From JBCCQH01 sp039024435 (lineage in GTDB: Bacteria; Bacteroidota; Bacteroidia; J057; JADKCL01), in the NCBI GenBank assembly GCA_039024435.1, contig JBCCQH010000033.1, forward strand, positions 1 to 61,069: DNA of 61,069 nucleotides, given 5' to 3'. The notes beneath the pieces were generated by a model. It searched no databases and was not told the DNA's origin. It was given only the letters and a program-made list of their open reading frames with translations. Position 1 is the first letter of the stretch, and each line of letters opens with the position of its first letter. Of this stretch, positions 61,053 to 61,069 are shown in pieces. The position numbers were made by a program, and so were the translations under genes.

Positions 61053-61069
61053 TCCCCCGCTTACCCCCC

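Overview
The window reads as a chromosomal segment of a moderately GC-rich Bacteroidota bacterium, most likely a Saprospiria/Lewinella-like member. The grounds are: secreted proteins with type IX secretion (T9SS) C-terminal sorting domains, the gene order DUF6089 - uppS - bamA - ompH copies, many start sites preceded by the Bacteroidota -7 box TAnnTTTG (often TATCTTTG), and few Shine-Dalgarno sequences. I see no rRNA, tRNA, insertion sequence, phage or CRISPR array. The species assignment is inference.

Layout. 1-9.5 kb: housekeeping and envelope genes (comM cut by the window edge, glutathione peroxidase, a MarR regulator, metG, a degenerate TrpF-like protein, radC, gcvH, a TPR protein, an outer-membrane protein). 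9.6-15.4 kb: an ECF sigma factor fused to TPRs; a DUF547 gene whose 3' end carries A9 with the heptamer A AAA AAG followed directly by a stop, and which continues in the -1 frame into a beta-barrel lacking its own signal peptide; a lipoprotein and a TPR protein. 15.5-22.4 kb: envelope biogenesis (thioredoxin-like lipoprotein, DUF6089, uppS, bamA, three ompH/skp copies).

22.5-29.2 kb: the most notable locus. A cobalamin riboswitch on the minus strand precedes five co-directional genes: a T9SS-sorted beta-propeller, a SUMF1-fold protein without catalytic cysteines, a tiny T9SS-sorted protein, a BtuB-like TonB receptor and a BtuG-like surface lipoprotein. Stop/start overlaps join genes 2-3 and 4-5. 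This looks like a B12 capture and uptake operon with extra surface components.

29.4-35.8 kb: a Crp/Fnr regulator followed by a palindrome matching its family's operator and an NTF2-like secreted protein; a secreted propeller; two paralogous HTH/coiled-coil regulators; a radical SAM/SPASM protein; and a 0.9-kb gene-poor stretch that may encode a structured RNA. 35.8-41.2 kb: DUF2461, a dienoyl-CoA isomerase-like crotonase and a large T9SS-sorted M12B-type metalloprotease.

41.2-51.6 kb: a surface polysaccharide cluster on the minus strand (Wzy/ligase-like, glycosyltransferases, asparagine synthase, WcaF-like acetyltransferase, MBL-fold protein), split by an AlbA_2/HATPase gene and an 85-bp tandem repeat array. 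51.7-54.4 kb: DUF177-rpmF-plsX-fabH, a lipid and ribosome operon. 54.5-61.1 kb: pepA-pdxA, rsmA, a sulfotransferase-like gene, an AAA ATPase with a TOPRIM-like partner (possible defence pair) and a cyclophilin.
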